From: Cristatella mucedo
Taxonomy: Eukaryota; Bryozoa; Phylactolaemata; Cristatellidae
Reading direction: 5' to 3'
DNA length: 64,000 nt
NCBI GenBank assembly: GCA_009760855.2
Contig: WPIO01000008.1
Span: 7,736,001-7,800,000, forward strand
Below are positions 32,542 to 45,298 of the stretch, in pieces (within the stretch, counting starts at the first letter, position 1; the number at the start of each line of letters is the position of its first letter). The position numbers and the translations under genes are program-made. The notes below the pieces were generated by a model that saw nothing but the letters and a program-made list of their open reading frames with translations, had not been told where the DNA came from and searched no databases.

Positions 32542-33077
32542 CCTCTTGGACTTTCACGGCCCCTACCTTTGCTGTAGAGCAAGAGGTCTCCGATGGAATC
32601 TCCTCCGAGGGCGTCCTCAGAGGGTGGAGCTGTCTTTTTATTCCTAATTGCCTCCCCACTAGACGCCGACTTCCGGAGACAGCCGGATATGTCACGGCAG
32701 TACGGTTTGGACTGCCTTAAAGTCGTGCGACCTGGATGGTCGAAAGTTCTTTCACGGTGGACCAGGGAGGAGAAAGGACCAGGGGTGAGGGACGCGGGGA
32801 CCTCGAGTCAAGTAGAGCCTTGAGCTCTGTCTGTGCGCACTAGGAGGCCGGGGCTCCGGATGTAGCCGAGGCCGAGGTGACATCCGCTGTCGTCAACGCT
32901 TGCTGATTTCTGCTGCTGCTGTTACCCTGCCTTCGGCCAAAGCTGCTGCAGTGGTAGTGATGTGAGACGTTACTAGTATCGCTCCACTGCTTCGTTTTGC
33001 AGTGCTTCGCATGAGTCATTTGAGACAGATCGAGGGCTCACAGCAGCACGTCTGACCGGCGTGGTCCGTGTCTGTCC
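32542..33077 (+). promoter_or_regulatory. Presumed DDR promoter and 5' UTR region
   Basis: This is the sequence between the last mobile element and the DDR start codon. No TATA box was recognised. A TGAGTCA word (AP-1-like) lies at 33012-33018, 60 bases before the ATG, but one such heptamer is weak evidence. The start site of transcription cannot be placed, and an untranslated exon farther upstream is possible. Confidence 0.25.
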
Positions 33078-33165
33078 ATGGACGGCTCCGCGGTGCCCCG
33101 CCTGGTCGTTTGCTCCCTCGTGGCACTGGTAGCATCGGCAGCAGTCAGCGAAGCCGTTTGGAGTG
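33078..33165 (+). CDS. DDR: DDR exon 1: signal peptide
   Basis: ATG followed by a charged lead (MDGSAVPR) and a hydrophobic core (LVVCSLVALVASAAV), with likely cleavage after SEA or nearby. The donor GTG|GTGAGT leaves in phase 1. Joining to exon 2 gives VWS-GPCTPEPL, placing a cysteine where the discoidin domain of DDRs starts. The 10.8-kb distance to exon 2 makes this link less certain than the rest. No other signal-peptide exon in intron 1 fitted better. Confidence 0.7.
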
Positions 33166-33726
33166 GTGAGTTTTCTATACGCATGGCTTGCGTGCTGGCT
33201 CTGTCTCTTGAGCATCGGCTGGTTTGGCTCGGCCTGTTCAGAGTGCCCCTGCATGCCTGCTGGGGGAGGGAGGGGGCACTTTGAACAGGTCTTCCTGCAG
33301 CCACCACAAGATTCTCCTCCGAAGCATCAGTGGTGGCCGCCAGCTGACGATCGGGTGCCAAAGCACTCGATGCGACGGGCTTGACCTTTAGGCGACAGGT
33401 TCGAATCCGACGCTAGCACCAAGGTTCTTTTCAGGCATTTGAATAGACCCGTCGGCCATAATCACTCACATGGCAAATCCATGTCATTGTCGCAGTTCGG
33501 GCCCCTTGCTTCCCAGTGGAACCCCCCATTAGGAGAGGCAGGTACAGATACAGCCTCCAGAGCAAATTCCCACTTGCCTGGGTGAGGATGCTTGACCGGC
33601 ATGCTAAAACCACCTGGAGCTGGTCCCTATCTGCATCGTTCAGATAGAATGAATGATAGAATACTGCTTTATCAACGGCTGCTGTTGCTGCCCCCTGACC
33701 TCAGGAGCCAGCCGAAGCAGCAGCCG

Positions 33727-33757
<31 letters not shown>

Positions 33758-34566
33758 TGGCAGTTCGATTGGCAGTGTAAGTAATGGAAATGGGCCCAAG
33801 AGGAGATTGGAGGGGATGATTGAAGCCCGGAGCTATCTGAGGCCTTCCTCCTCGAGCAGCACGGGTCATTACCATCTTATCATCGGCAACTAACTGGGCT
33901 CAAGCTGTGCGAAAATGAAGATTACCAGCCAGCCTGATGCTGTGCCCTGAGCAGCCGCACTTGACTTAAACGGTTGGCAACTGCCTGCTGATTGGAATGC
34001 TGGGGGATTGGCTCTTTAACCCAGCTGGCTCCACGAGGCTGTCGTTGGCTCCACGAGGCTGTAGTTGGCTCCACGAGGCTGTAGCTGGTAATGTGATTCC
34101 AGGAATCGCAGTTCGTATCTGGCTCGAGATCTTGTTCGCGCGCCTCTCTCTTCTACTCCACACGGCCCCCTTCCTCGTCAGCTCGTGTTGAGCTGCCCGT
34201 TCGGCCGACTTTACTGCTGCGATTCTTCTTTACTGCAGTGTCTTCCTCGGTGTGCCTGCAGGTCGTCTGCAGGAGGCTGTCCTGAGGTTGCCCTGAGGTT
34301 GTCCTGTCACGAGGCTGTCCTGCTCACCCTGAGCTGTCTTCTTTCGGCCTCTCGGCATTCCTCATGCTGCTGGGGGGGGGGCTGCCTCACCTCTGTCGCC
34401 TGCCTCTCTGTCTACCTGCCCACCCTCTCTCCCTCACTGCCAGCAGCACGCTCTCTGCTGTCCCGGCCGGGAATGCGTCGACGTGCCGCTGCGCAGTCTT
34501 CCTTTCATCCGCTGCCGAGATGCTGCTGCTGGCTTCGAGATTGACCAGTGTCTAGCACAGGCGTCC

Positions 34567-34878
34567 CCACACAGGCAGCAGGTGTCCTCACACAGGCGTC
34601 CTCACACAGGCGTCCTCACACAGGCGTCCTCACACAGGCGTCCTCACACAGGCGTCCTCACACAGGCGTCCTCACACAGGCGTCCTCACACAGGCGTCCT
34701 CACACAGGCGTCCTCACACAGGCGTCCTCACACAGGCGTCCTCACACAGGCGTCCTCACACAGGCGTCCTCACACAGGCGTCCTCACACAGGCGTCCTCA
34801 CACAGGCGTCCTCACACAGGCGTCCTCACACAGGCGTCCTCACACAGGCGTCCTCACACAGGCGTCCTCACACAGGCA
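34567..34878. repeat. 14-bp minisatellite, about 21 copies
   Basis: Nearly identical units of TCCTCACACAGGCG are tandemly repeated, with a few variant units at the left end (GTCCCCACACAGGCAGCAG). All three + frames stay open and code a 14-residue period (for example SSHRRPHTGVLTQA), a by-product of a 14-base unit without stops. Confidence 0.95.
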
Positions 34879-35905
34879 GCCGTCGGCCCTGTTTACCACG
34901 GTCATGCCGGCGAGCCACGGGGGAGGCAGCCAATTGGAAATCGAGATGGAGCTGCTTGCTCGAAGCACCCAGAGGCCGCCGGCTGCACGGCCCAGCCGAT
35001 ACGCTCAACCACTGCCGCTGCTGCAGCTGCGACTCTGCCGAGCAGCACAGGATCGGCCTCTGCTCGCCAGATGCTCACCGAACCGAACCTATTATCTTCC
35101 GGTAGTGGCAGCGGCGGCGGAAGCCGGAGCCGCATGTGCGTCACGGTTGCCGATAGCGACCATCTGCTGAGCACAGGCGATTCCTTGTCGCTGTGCGCGC
35201 ACGAGAGCTGGCGGTAGGAAGCACGTGATGGCCAGCTGCTGCAGCTGCCCGGCTCGTGCTTCGTGCAGACGAGGCTGAAATCCACTGAAGTGGCCCGCTC
35301 TCGGCACGAGGCTTCGAGCTCATCCGCCACATCCGCCACCGGCAGCCGTTGCGCAGTGGCTAATGCCTGCACGAGCACCGGCCGGTGATTTGCTGGGCTG
35401 CATTCAATCCAGAGTTTTCTCACCGGCTGGCTGATCTTTGGGCGGACCTTGCTGCTGCTACTGCCTCATCTGGCGACACACCTTCCCACTCACTCGCAGA
35501 GACAAGTGCGTGACAAGCAGTCGAGGGGACTCGGGCTGCAGTGCAGGCGAGTGGAGTGACCCTGAGTGCAGGCGATGGCCGTAGCACTGACAGCTGCCGG
35601 AGAGGCTTTGCCGGAAATAAACCCATCACCACAAGCGCGCCCGAGTGTAATGAGGTGTGGCCTGATGGCCACTAGGATGACGAGTGCCTGCTGGTCAGAC
35701 ACGGACTACTACTTGTGATTTAGTTTTATATCCATAGGTGGCATACAAGTAATTATTGTGCCGCCCACCAGCCGTGGCAGGAGGGATTCTTCTCGTGCAA
35801 CCAACGGAAAGGGAGTGGGAGTCATTATCTCCCCTGCATGCAGTGCAATTACTTGGTCCTCCGCCGACCGACCGAAAGAATCGCCCGTGCGCTCTCGCTT
35901 GCGTG

Positions 35906-35907
35906 CA

Positions 35908-35971
<64 letters not shown>
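35906..35971. repeat. (CA)n microsatellite
   Basis: About 30 CA units with one early TA interruption, in DDR intron 1. Confidence 0.95.
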
Positions 35972-35974
<3 letters not shown>

Positions 35975-37181
35975 ACCCAGGTATATGTGCCATCCGGCCT
36001 GACTCGGGCGGTCCGTCCAGTTCGAGGCGGCTTGATCACTGCCAGCGCCCTCTGCTCTAGCACTAGCAGTGAGGCTTCAAGTGGCTGCTGGTCCGGCCAT
36101 CCGCTCGGCCACTGTCGAGGCCACTGCCGGGCAGCTAGCTGGCTGCCGAGCCTCGCCCCAGCCCATCCCAGAGTTCATTATCGGCGAGCCTCATCGAGCA
36201 CGTACGCGAGCATGCATGGCGACCGCACGATCTCTCTGCGGTGCTGTGCCGATGCCGACTCCAGAGATGAAAGAAAGGTCTCTTCTCCGAACGGCATCGC
36301 TCTCTGGCTTTGCCGCCGATATTGAGCCGCCATTAATTTCTTATGCACCTTGGCAGCAGCTTGACTCCCGAGAGCCATCGTCTGCTTCATCCGCCTCCGC
36401 CACAGCTTCTTCTTTTGATACCGGCCAAGAACCGGCAGCCAGCGGCAGTAAACCTACTAGGCCAGCCGGCAGCATCTGCGGATGCCCACCGCCTGCAAGT
36501 GCACACGCCACCACGCACCGCGTGAGCCGAATGCCAGCACGAGCCTGCTGCTATTCAAGCTGGCAGGTGGCGGCCGGCCGCCGCTGCAGCAGCCGACAGC
36601 TGCCGAGCAGGAGAAGGCTCGGGCCACTTCCCGGTAGCCACCACATCGTGCACAGAGCCACAGCTCGCTCGGCCAGCTATAGCCGTGCTGCGGTGGGTGG
36701 CAGCGGGCGGGCGTGCGTCCTTTCTTGCATCAGGTGAAAGCGACTGTGCAGGTTAAGCACTTGGAGCCGGAAAGGGGTGTTCCGGTGGCAGCCGACCCGT
36801 TGCCATTGCTCTGATGCAATCGAGCGTCCCTAACTGCTCGATCGCAGTTGGCTTTTCATTCATGCTCTACACTCCAGCTTGCCATGCATGCGAAATGACT
36901 GTGTGGCTGGGTCATACGAGCGGCTGCACCGGTGGACTGCTTCTGCTGTTGGCAGAATCCACCGACCAGGCTTGCTGTGCCAGCAACTTTTCTCCTCTAC
37001 CTGAAGAGCACGACGTGGGTGTAGTGCAGCTGAGCTCGGTGGGTGCCCACAAATGGCCATTATATATTTGCACCGAGCTCTACTCCTTCCCACAACAATC
37101 AGTCTGTGGTTTTGCAGCAGCCTGGCAAAAACTGCTGTTGGTGGTGAAGGAGTGTGTATGTGTGTTTGTGTGTGTGTGCCC

Positions 37182-37372
<191 letters not shown>

Positions 37373-38630
37373 AGAAAGCTAGCTAGAGAGCTCGCCAGAC
37401 AACACAGGAGCAGCCGGCTGTCGGCCCACCTCAGGTACTCTTCCCATATTCACCCCGGATCCAGTCATAGATTGCTGGCTATCTGGGAAGGGGGCCCCTC
37501 TCGTTTATCCCCCCACGGAAAGATCGTCCATCAGTAGCTATTCGGACAGCACTTGAGTCAGTCGTCGTCGTTGGCAGCAGGTCAGGTGACAGTTGGTTCA
37601 GCTGAGATGTGCCAATCATATGCGTATTGCTGTGGCAGTATAACGTAATCGGTAACAGTGATGCTGCAGCTACTGCTGCTGCCACCGCTCTGTTCAGAAC
37701 GGGCCTCATTTCTCTCTCTGTCTATCTCTCCCGTGTGGTGGTAGGATGGCGCATAGACCCGGGACAGCCACAGCAGCAAGCATTCAAGTAGGAGACACTG
37801 CCACTTGATTACAAGGCAAGGTACCACCCTGTACCCTCGGATCGGTGACCTGGACTTCCCCGGGAAGTTTAATTACACTTACCATGTTGCAATCTAGGGT
37901 AAAGTTAGCAACAGGCTCAGGGCCTTGGCTGACAGGCGATTACCGACGAAGAGTGGTCGTCGATTGCCAGACATTCTCTGAATCCAGCATGGCAGGCCCA
38001 TCTATTGTGGAAACTTTAGTTGGCAGCGCAGGCCTTTTCGACAGCTGAGAACAACTAGCTGGCTGGGTTCTGCGAAATCTGCTCCGGATTCAGAGACGTG
38101 CAATCCGCTCGCACTTTCACGGTGTCACGAGTGCGGAGGAAGATGCCGGCACCACCGGCAAATAGAAGTGGACAGTGGTGCCACCCTGAGGCTGAACCGC
38201 TCTAGTTTGAGAGACACGCTTTGGCACCCCTTAGCCAGCAGCCTACGGGCAGAGCCAGTCGTACTTTTTAGCCACGTGTTCGGCTGCCCATGGGGCAGCT
38301 GTTTTGCTGTTTGCCGAAGAACGTTTACTAACGAGCTGCTGAGCTTCAAGGGAAGCCCGTCCGAATGCAAAAAGATGATGTCGTACCCTGGAAGGGAAAG
38401 GGGAGGGCGCACCATGGAACACTATGTGAACCCGAACTCTTGCAGCACCACTGCCAATCGTGCAGAGATTAGCTGCCTCCTGCTATTGGCATATGCAGCA
38501 GCAGCATTCCAAGACGTCGTTGGGCGTTCGGCTGGGCTAGCTGCACTCTGCCTGACGGCGACTCACAAGTGGTTGCAGCAATCGGGCCATCCTAGCTGCC
38601 AGCCCATAGTGACAGGCCCCACCCCTAGCC

Positions 38631-38830
<200 letters not shown>

Positions 38831-38834
38831 AAAT

Positions 38835-38997
38835 ATAAATCATTTATATATATAGCGCCCCAAGAGAACCTAATCGCTATTCAGGCGCTTCACATGTGCC
38901 TCGGGGCTCGAGCCCACGACCTCAGTCAGACCTTGGTCGGGGCGAGCACCTTAACCGCTAGACCAAACCAGTCTCGGCTAGACCAAACCAGTCTCGG
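38835..38997 (-). mobile_element. SINE-B copy inserted in a (GA)n tract
   Basis: An antisense copy: TATAGCGCCCCAAGAGAACC, CTTCACATGTGCCTCGG, the B box GGGCTCGAGCCC, ACGACCTCAGTCAGACC and the head CACCTTAACCGCTAGACC. The last 20 bases (CTAGACCAAACCAGTCTCGG) are tandemly duplicated. GA repeats with an AAAGA interruption flank both sides and may represent the target duplication. Confidence 0.8.
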
Positions 38998-41900
38998 GGA
39001 GAGAGAGAGAAAGAGAGAGAGAGAGACCCTGTGAGGGAAGATGGTGACCAGCCAGCCACTAGATCAGAGTACGGCGTGGCCACTGTGCACGACATCGGCC
39101 GGTGATGGCAGGATACTCAGAGAGGGCTCTCAGAGGACTGTGCTGTCCGTCTCTCGACCGCGTTGCTGCCCATCTCGGCCTCGACAGTCGGCAGAGTGGC
39201 GGCAAAGCAGGTGATGAAGAAAGCACTGTTTGCCGGAGGGATGGCGACTCAGTGGCTGCTCAACGGCCCCAGGCTCGTCCACGTGCACCACGTGGCCCTC
39301 GACGTCCCTGCGAGCTCTGCCAACGGCAAAGCTTGCAGGAACAGGAGCAAGCATTGCAGAGTACCGCCCACCACCCTCCTCCAATCGTCCTTGGAACCGG
39401 CGATGAATACATGAGCATATCCGGCTGCCTACGCCGAAAGGACGACTGTTAGCTATAAGCTGACAGCTGTCCAGTCAGTTTATTCCTGTTTCTGCACTCC
39501 TGCTGCCTTTAACGTTGTCGACGTCAATATCACTTCCCCAATCAGCCATAGCTAGGGCACGCGGCAGCCTGCAAGCCTCTTTCGAGTGCTCGGCAGGACC
39601 GAGCCGGTAGGCACCGCTTCTCAGCAGAAGCTTCTGAGTTATGCCTGGGACGTTGGGCACATTGGCCACCGTCCCAGGCAGGCGAGAGCCGGCTGTGCTC
39701 GTCCCGATGCTGCACGGTAAATTTTCGTTCGCCTGTCTCTTTCGAAGCCACTAGCCTCTAGGTGCAAGCCTTCGCTGGGAGGGGCGCGGCCTTAGGCAAG
39801 CAGGCAGGCAGAAAAGTAACCGACTGCTGCCGCCGACCGCCATTCCGAGGAAAGACCAAGCAGCCAGCACTTGCCAAGGAGTGGTGGAGTGGTTTTGATT
39901 GCTTTCATAATGGAGGCTCCACCGGCCTGTTCTATGGCCAGCGCCAGCAAGGAAAATAGTGCAGGAATGTGGCTGGCACCTCTAGAAGAAAAGAAGTGGC
40001 GACTGTCTGCCAAAGCTAGGGCTGCAGCAGCAGCAATCTGCTGCTGCTGCCGTGAGCTTCGGCTTTGCCCAATCGCTGTGCCACTGGTGCTGAACGGCTG
40101 TGTTTGCATCGCTCCTCTCTGCTCTCTCTGCTCTGTGCGCGTGTGCATGTAGGGGTTGCGTGATAGGCAGAGTCTGAGCTGTGCATGACTCAAGCCGACC
40201 AAAAGGACGACTACCTGTGCCTTCAGACAGGCTGTCTACTGATCGTAGTTGCTTACTAATTTTTAGCCGATACCCGTAAGCTCCGGGTCTCATGTTAGAA
40301 ATCGACTTTGCTAGCACACGATAGCACGATCGAAGTGATGTAAATGAAGGTGTACAGCATCTCTGGTGCTCGCGCTGACACTGGCAGACTGTCCTCCACG
40401 AGACCGAGAAATAGGCAGACAAAGAGAGAGAGAGAGAGATAGAGAGAGAGAGATACAAGCTGACAGCCCCCAAGGGCAAGCTGTAGCCTCTGGGATAGCT
40501 TTAACTACGTACCCCCATCTCAAATGAAATGTCATGCCCCCTGACATGCCGCCGGGCTGACACATCGGGGGGGGGGGGGCGGCAGAGAACCTTTTTCGCT
40601 GGCACCAAGCTTGCTTGCCGGAAGGCAGGCCACGTAGCCGGCAAGCAGCCAAGCCTAGCCGAATGCGATGAATTCCTCACACGTCTGGGATCCGTGTTTT
40701 CCCCTTGAGGGCCGTATTGATGGGGTCGTTTGGGGGCTGTGGGGAGGGGGGGAGGCGGCTCATGCTACATCCTCCCAGTGGTTGGCTCGATAGCCTCAGA
40801 CTGCATAGCCATCCGTGCACCGAGATGCAATTAGCTCGGAGCACCATCCTGTTTATTTTCCTTGGCTGGCCCACGGGTGTAACTGACTGGTGTGCACGGG
40901 CCAGCTAGTTGGCCCAGCTGTGCTCGGTGGTCGAGTCCGGAGACGACCGTTGGGCCTGGTGCACAGGGCCTGCGGCTTGGACAGATTAATGGCCTCCGGC
41001 CGAAATTTAACAAGAGGTGCCGATCTGAGAGGCCCCCATAATCTGTCCATCACCGATGTGACCGCAACAGGTAGAATAATGTGTGTCTTTCTTCTGGAGT
41101 CTGGCCGAGGGAGCAGCCGGTGCTGCCAGTCATTCGAAGTCGTGCTGCTGTCAGATCGGCGGCCGACTTAAGGTAGTCTACATTAGCATGCAGGTCAGTG
41201 CATTGTCTCTCTATCGAGATTGATATCGACTCTTGTGACCCGTCTACAGTGGTGCCCTACTGTTACGATGAGCTGGCCAGTGACACCGGCTTTCGGGAGT
41301 GTTGCACAGTTGAAGCAGCTGGTTGCTTTGGGGGGGGGAATTCCACCCACCTCGCGGGCTTGCCTCTTCCTCTACAGATAATGCCAGATCCCGAACGAGT
41401 CCATAAGGCCACCATCTGGCACTTCGGACTCTATCCGAAACAACCTTCTCCATCTGATAGACCGGCATCAATGCCGCAGCAGGCTTTGGCCATTTTGTCT
41501 CGGTGCCGCTGCTAAAAGTCGAATGATTTCTGCCCCTCACATCATTCAAAAACGCAACTAAAGGCGGCCTGATTCTGGCCAGTGTGCCTGCGTCTGGAAA
41601 TCGCAAAAGAAATCCGTAATCTCGCCGGCCTGACTATAGAATCGCTTTCTTCCTGAAGACAGACAGGAAGCAAGGGGTAGGGAAGCCAAAATCCGGGCGA
41701 CAAAATCTAGGCCGCTGGCTGCGAGCCGAGATGCGGGCCTCCGGCCCCTCCATACCAGACCAGTTTGAGAGCCGAGAGCTCGAACGTGCCAGGAGCGCGG
41801 TAGCGTGCTGCCGCTGCTGCTCTCGCAGCTTCTGCTTCTCCTCTTGCTCAGCCTCAGAATCGGCAGCAGCGCAGCTGCCTCATTGTCTGCTCGCCAACGG

Positions 41901-43541
41901 CCAGCTCATGGGAAGGAAAAGTAAGCCAGGCGCCCGCTGTTATTGTTGCCGAACCAAAGTAAACACGACGGCAGAATGTCAACACATCGCAGATCAGTGG
42001 AGCCGAGGGACCGAGCTGTCTTTGCTGACGGCATGCCGCTTGCCCCGCCGGGGCCGATGGCCCGGAGCTGCTAGCCGGTGGGGTGGGTGGGGTGTGGGTA
42101 GCGCTCTCCAGCCGGCTGCTGGCCTGTCATCTCTTTTGGCTCGGCTTGCAGAGCAGCTGTGCGCCGGCGCTTAGCATCTCACCGATCAGCACGCCTGGCC
42201 CGTCCCAGCACGCCCGGCCTTTAGCCTCTATGCGCCTGCCCAAAGTGCTTGCCTGCGCTCGTGCTGACGTCAGCCACGAGCGAACTTGCGTGCGTGCGTG
42301 CCTTCCTGCTTGTTCGTACCAGCGTCCCTTGTGCTCGAGCTCGAGTAATAATAGAAACGACACGTTGTCGCATTCCACTGGTCACTTCTCACCACCAAAG
42401 AAGCTAAGCCGAGCGCTGCCGACTGGCTGGTGTGAAATGTGGCCAGAACCCTGTGCGTAGCCACTGCGGCTGCACGAGGCTACTGCCTCGGCATTCTCCG
42501 TCACCGGTCAACGAGGACTGCCGTGACCCGGGTCATCAACAGATCTTTGGCAGTGCCTCAGGAGATAGATTTAAGGCCTTGACCTTTCCACTGACATGCA
42601 TTCACAGGAGTGCCGCTAGGTAGCACGGAAATCCCACTTATGTTTGCCGCAAGGGATCGCCCCCCAGCTCCGTGGCAATCCCCTATATTTCCCCCTACCT
42701 GCGCGCAGGGCACGAGAGGCTGCAAGAGACGTCGGAGAGCCGTTAGCCGCCAGGCTGACCGCTGCTGAAGCAGCTGAGTAAGTTGGTTTGAGGACCGAGA
42801 CCTGTTGTGACAGCGTGCACCGCATTGTGGCACCTTTTATCATTACTAGAGGAGATGCCCACTCGAATGCATTGGAAGCAAGCACCTGGTCAATGGTAGT
42901 CCTCCGCACGGCAGAGTCTGCCGTAATGTGCTGTGCGTCTTTCGCTGGCACCTGCCTCCCTGAGGAGTCGTACTCCTCAAAACTCGAACCGCTAGTTTCA
43001 ACATACAAGTCTGCAGCAGAACGCTAACTCGGCCGGCAACACGCAGGCATCGTTGTTAGTGCACCGACAATCTCGCTCGCTGTACTGCCCTAAACAATTC
43101 GTGCACAGCGATTCGCTGGAGGCGGCAAGCGGAGCGAGCTTGAGCACAGCACGGGCCTGCCCTAGCGACGCGAGAGAACGGCAGCGGCACAGCGTGCGAT
43201 GGCCGCTCGAGCTGCAATGGGCGGTGGCCGGCGTGTTTGTTCCCAGCGGATATCCTGTGTGCACTCTACTCCAGCTGCAAACCGAGGCTGCACTGTCCAC
43301 TGTGTACACAAGTGCACCGCCACATCTGCCCGTGCATGAAATGGTGGCGCCAGCTGAGTACGACGTTGAAAATGCAAACCTTGCTAACTCTGCTTGTGAG
43401 GCTGCCCTCGTTTTTGGCCCGGATCAAACGTTTCTCTATCGGTTACCTTGGCAGCAAATTACTTGGAAACCGCTGGCGGCAGGCACATTGCTGCGCTCCC
43501 GCTGCGCCACTGCGTATACACACATAAATACATACATACAC

Positions 43542-43550
<9 letters not shown>

Positions 43551-43596
<46 letters not shown>
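43551..43596. repeat. (CA)n microsatellite
   Basis: About 23 CA units preceded by CATA repeats, near the 3' end of DDR intron 1. Confidence 0.95.
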
Positions 43597-43599
<3 letters not shown>

Positions 43600-43958
43600 G
43601 TACATGAGCCAGCGTTCGAGTGGGACATCTTTGCTTCGGCTGCAAGCCTCGGTGCATGCAGTTTCCTGTATGGACCCCCCTGCTTTAGCCATGGTTATGC
43701 CAACCGATTGATTTCGATCCGTCCGACTGATCTGGTCCGGTCTAGCCCGATCTGATCCTTCGGTCCGTTTGATCAGGTCCGGTCCCCCTTCCTCCACTCA
43801 CAGGCACACGGCAGGGGGCCAGAGATAGGGCCCTGGTCATGTAGCTGTGCCCTGCTGCCGCCACTGCTGGCAACGACTTGCTGCCTGCAGCAGCCGAGCG
43901 ATAGCTACATGCCCCCTTCAGTGAGTGCCACTCACGGTTTGTCTGCTGTTTTTTGCAG

Positions 43959-44224
43959 GCCCTTGCACCCCAGAGCCACTCATCAACGTGCTGCCACAGC
44001 GGCAGCCCCTGCCCGACAGCGCAATTGCGGCCAGCACGCATGCGATCGGTTGTCCCGCGCACATGGCCCGATCCAACTCGTCCACCGGCTGCGCCGCCTG
44101 GTGCCCAGCCTCGACCTTCCAGGAGGGAGCGTCGGCGCCGAGCCAAGATTGGCTGCAGATAGACCTCGGCCGAGTCGTCAATATCAGCTATGTGGAAACG
44201 TACGGTCGTTTTGCCGACGGCAAG
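43959..44224 (+). CDS. DDR: DDR exon 2: discoidin domain, first half
   Basis: The acceptor TTTTTTGCAG and donor CAAG|GTGAGC give phase 1 in and phase 0 out. It encodes residues 30-118: LPDSAIAAST, GCAAWCPAS, SQDWLQIDLGRVVNISYVET and YGRFADGK. These match DDR landmarks (PDSDISASS, GAWCP, EEWLQVDL, TQGRHAGG). The arginine of the GR motif, involved in collagen contact in mammalian DDRs, is kept. The tryptophan after the ISASSS segment appears to be absent. Confidence 0.92.
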
Positions 44225-44420
44225 GTGAGCGCACGGGCTTGGCCGAGCTCGGGGAGAAGGAGTGGTGCTGCCGTGGCAGCCATCTTTCGGCGCCACAGCC
44301 AGCCAGTCGGCAGCGACGGCCACCTCAGCTGCTGCTGCTGCGGCTGCCTTTTCGGGGGCCCCCAGCCATGGAGCAGCAGGACGGAGCAGCTGGCAGTGCA
44401 GGCATGCCTTCTGCTGCGTA

Positions 44421-44740
<320 letters not shown>

Positions 44741-44745
44741 ATTCT

Positions 44746-44830
44746 TTTAATGGTGCTCTACGAGAACTTAAATCTCTATCCTGCTGCTTTACATGTGCCG
44801 AAGGGTTCGAGCCCTAGTCCTAGGTCTAGT
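44746..44830 (-). mobile_element. SINE-B 3' fragment
   Basis: An antisense fragment: GGTGCTCTACGAGAACTTAA, GCTTTACATGTGCCG and the B box GGGTTCGAGCCC. It is truncated before the tRNA head and sits directly against the (TG)n end of the compound array, which may have grown from its terminal repeat. Confidence 0.7.
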
Positions 44831-44985
44831 TGAAGGCTAGCAGCTGACCCATGGCCAAACCTTTGGCTGCTGCAATAGCAACTCTCGTGTGTGTGTGAAC
44901 CGTGCGGGTGGGCTGACACGCACGATTGCAAACGATGGCACCTTCCGTGCGGCTGTGACATTCTTGGCATTTTATTTCGTGACAG

Positions 44986-45093
44986 GGTTCCGAATATGTG
45001 TCGGAGTACAAGCTGCAATATGACCGTGGTGACGGTAGAGGTTTCGTATGGTACTTGAGCCCACAAGATCGGCGAGGAGGCAGGGAGCCACCG
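44986..45093 (+). CDS. DDR: DDR exon 3: discoidin domain, middle
   Basis: Phase 0 at both ends: acceptor CGTGACAG and donor CCG|GTAAGC. Residues 119-154 (GSEYVSEYKLQYDRGDG, FVWYLSPQD) match the SRSYRLRYSRDG strand region of DDRs, with the glutamate of the KEF-type motif kept as SEY. Confidence 0.9.
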
Positions 45094-45216
45094 GTAAGCA
45101 GCGATGAGATAGATTAGATAGCCCACAATTTGCTATACTTGCGTGACGTCTTTACAAGTGTCAACTTGATTCTCCACAATCGCAAAGAGAGAAAGAGACA
45201 GGGGTAGACTAGAGAC

Positions 45217-45218
<2 letters not shown>

Positions 45219-45297
<79 letters not shown>
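45219..45297. repeat. (GA)n microsatellite in DDR intron 3
   Basis: About 38 GA units. The rest of the 4.1-kb intron (45094-49225) contains a SINE-A copy, a short (GA)n at 47345-47361 and nothing else recognised. Confidence 0.95.

Positions 45298-45298
<1 letters not shown>

Noticed and set aside
33595-33778. An alternative DDR exon with a polyglutamine run and a GTAAGT donor in intron 1
   Set aside because: There is no convincing acceptor, the content is low complexity and no DDR homology exists; it is mentioned only as a possibility.
34567-34878. CRISPR-like regular repeat
   Set aside because: The 14-base units are directly adjacent with no spacers; this is a minisatellite in animal DNA.
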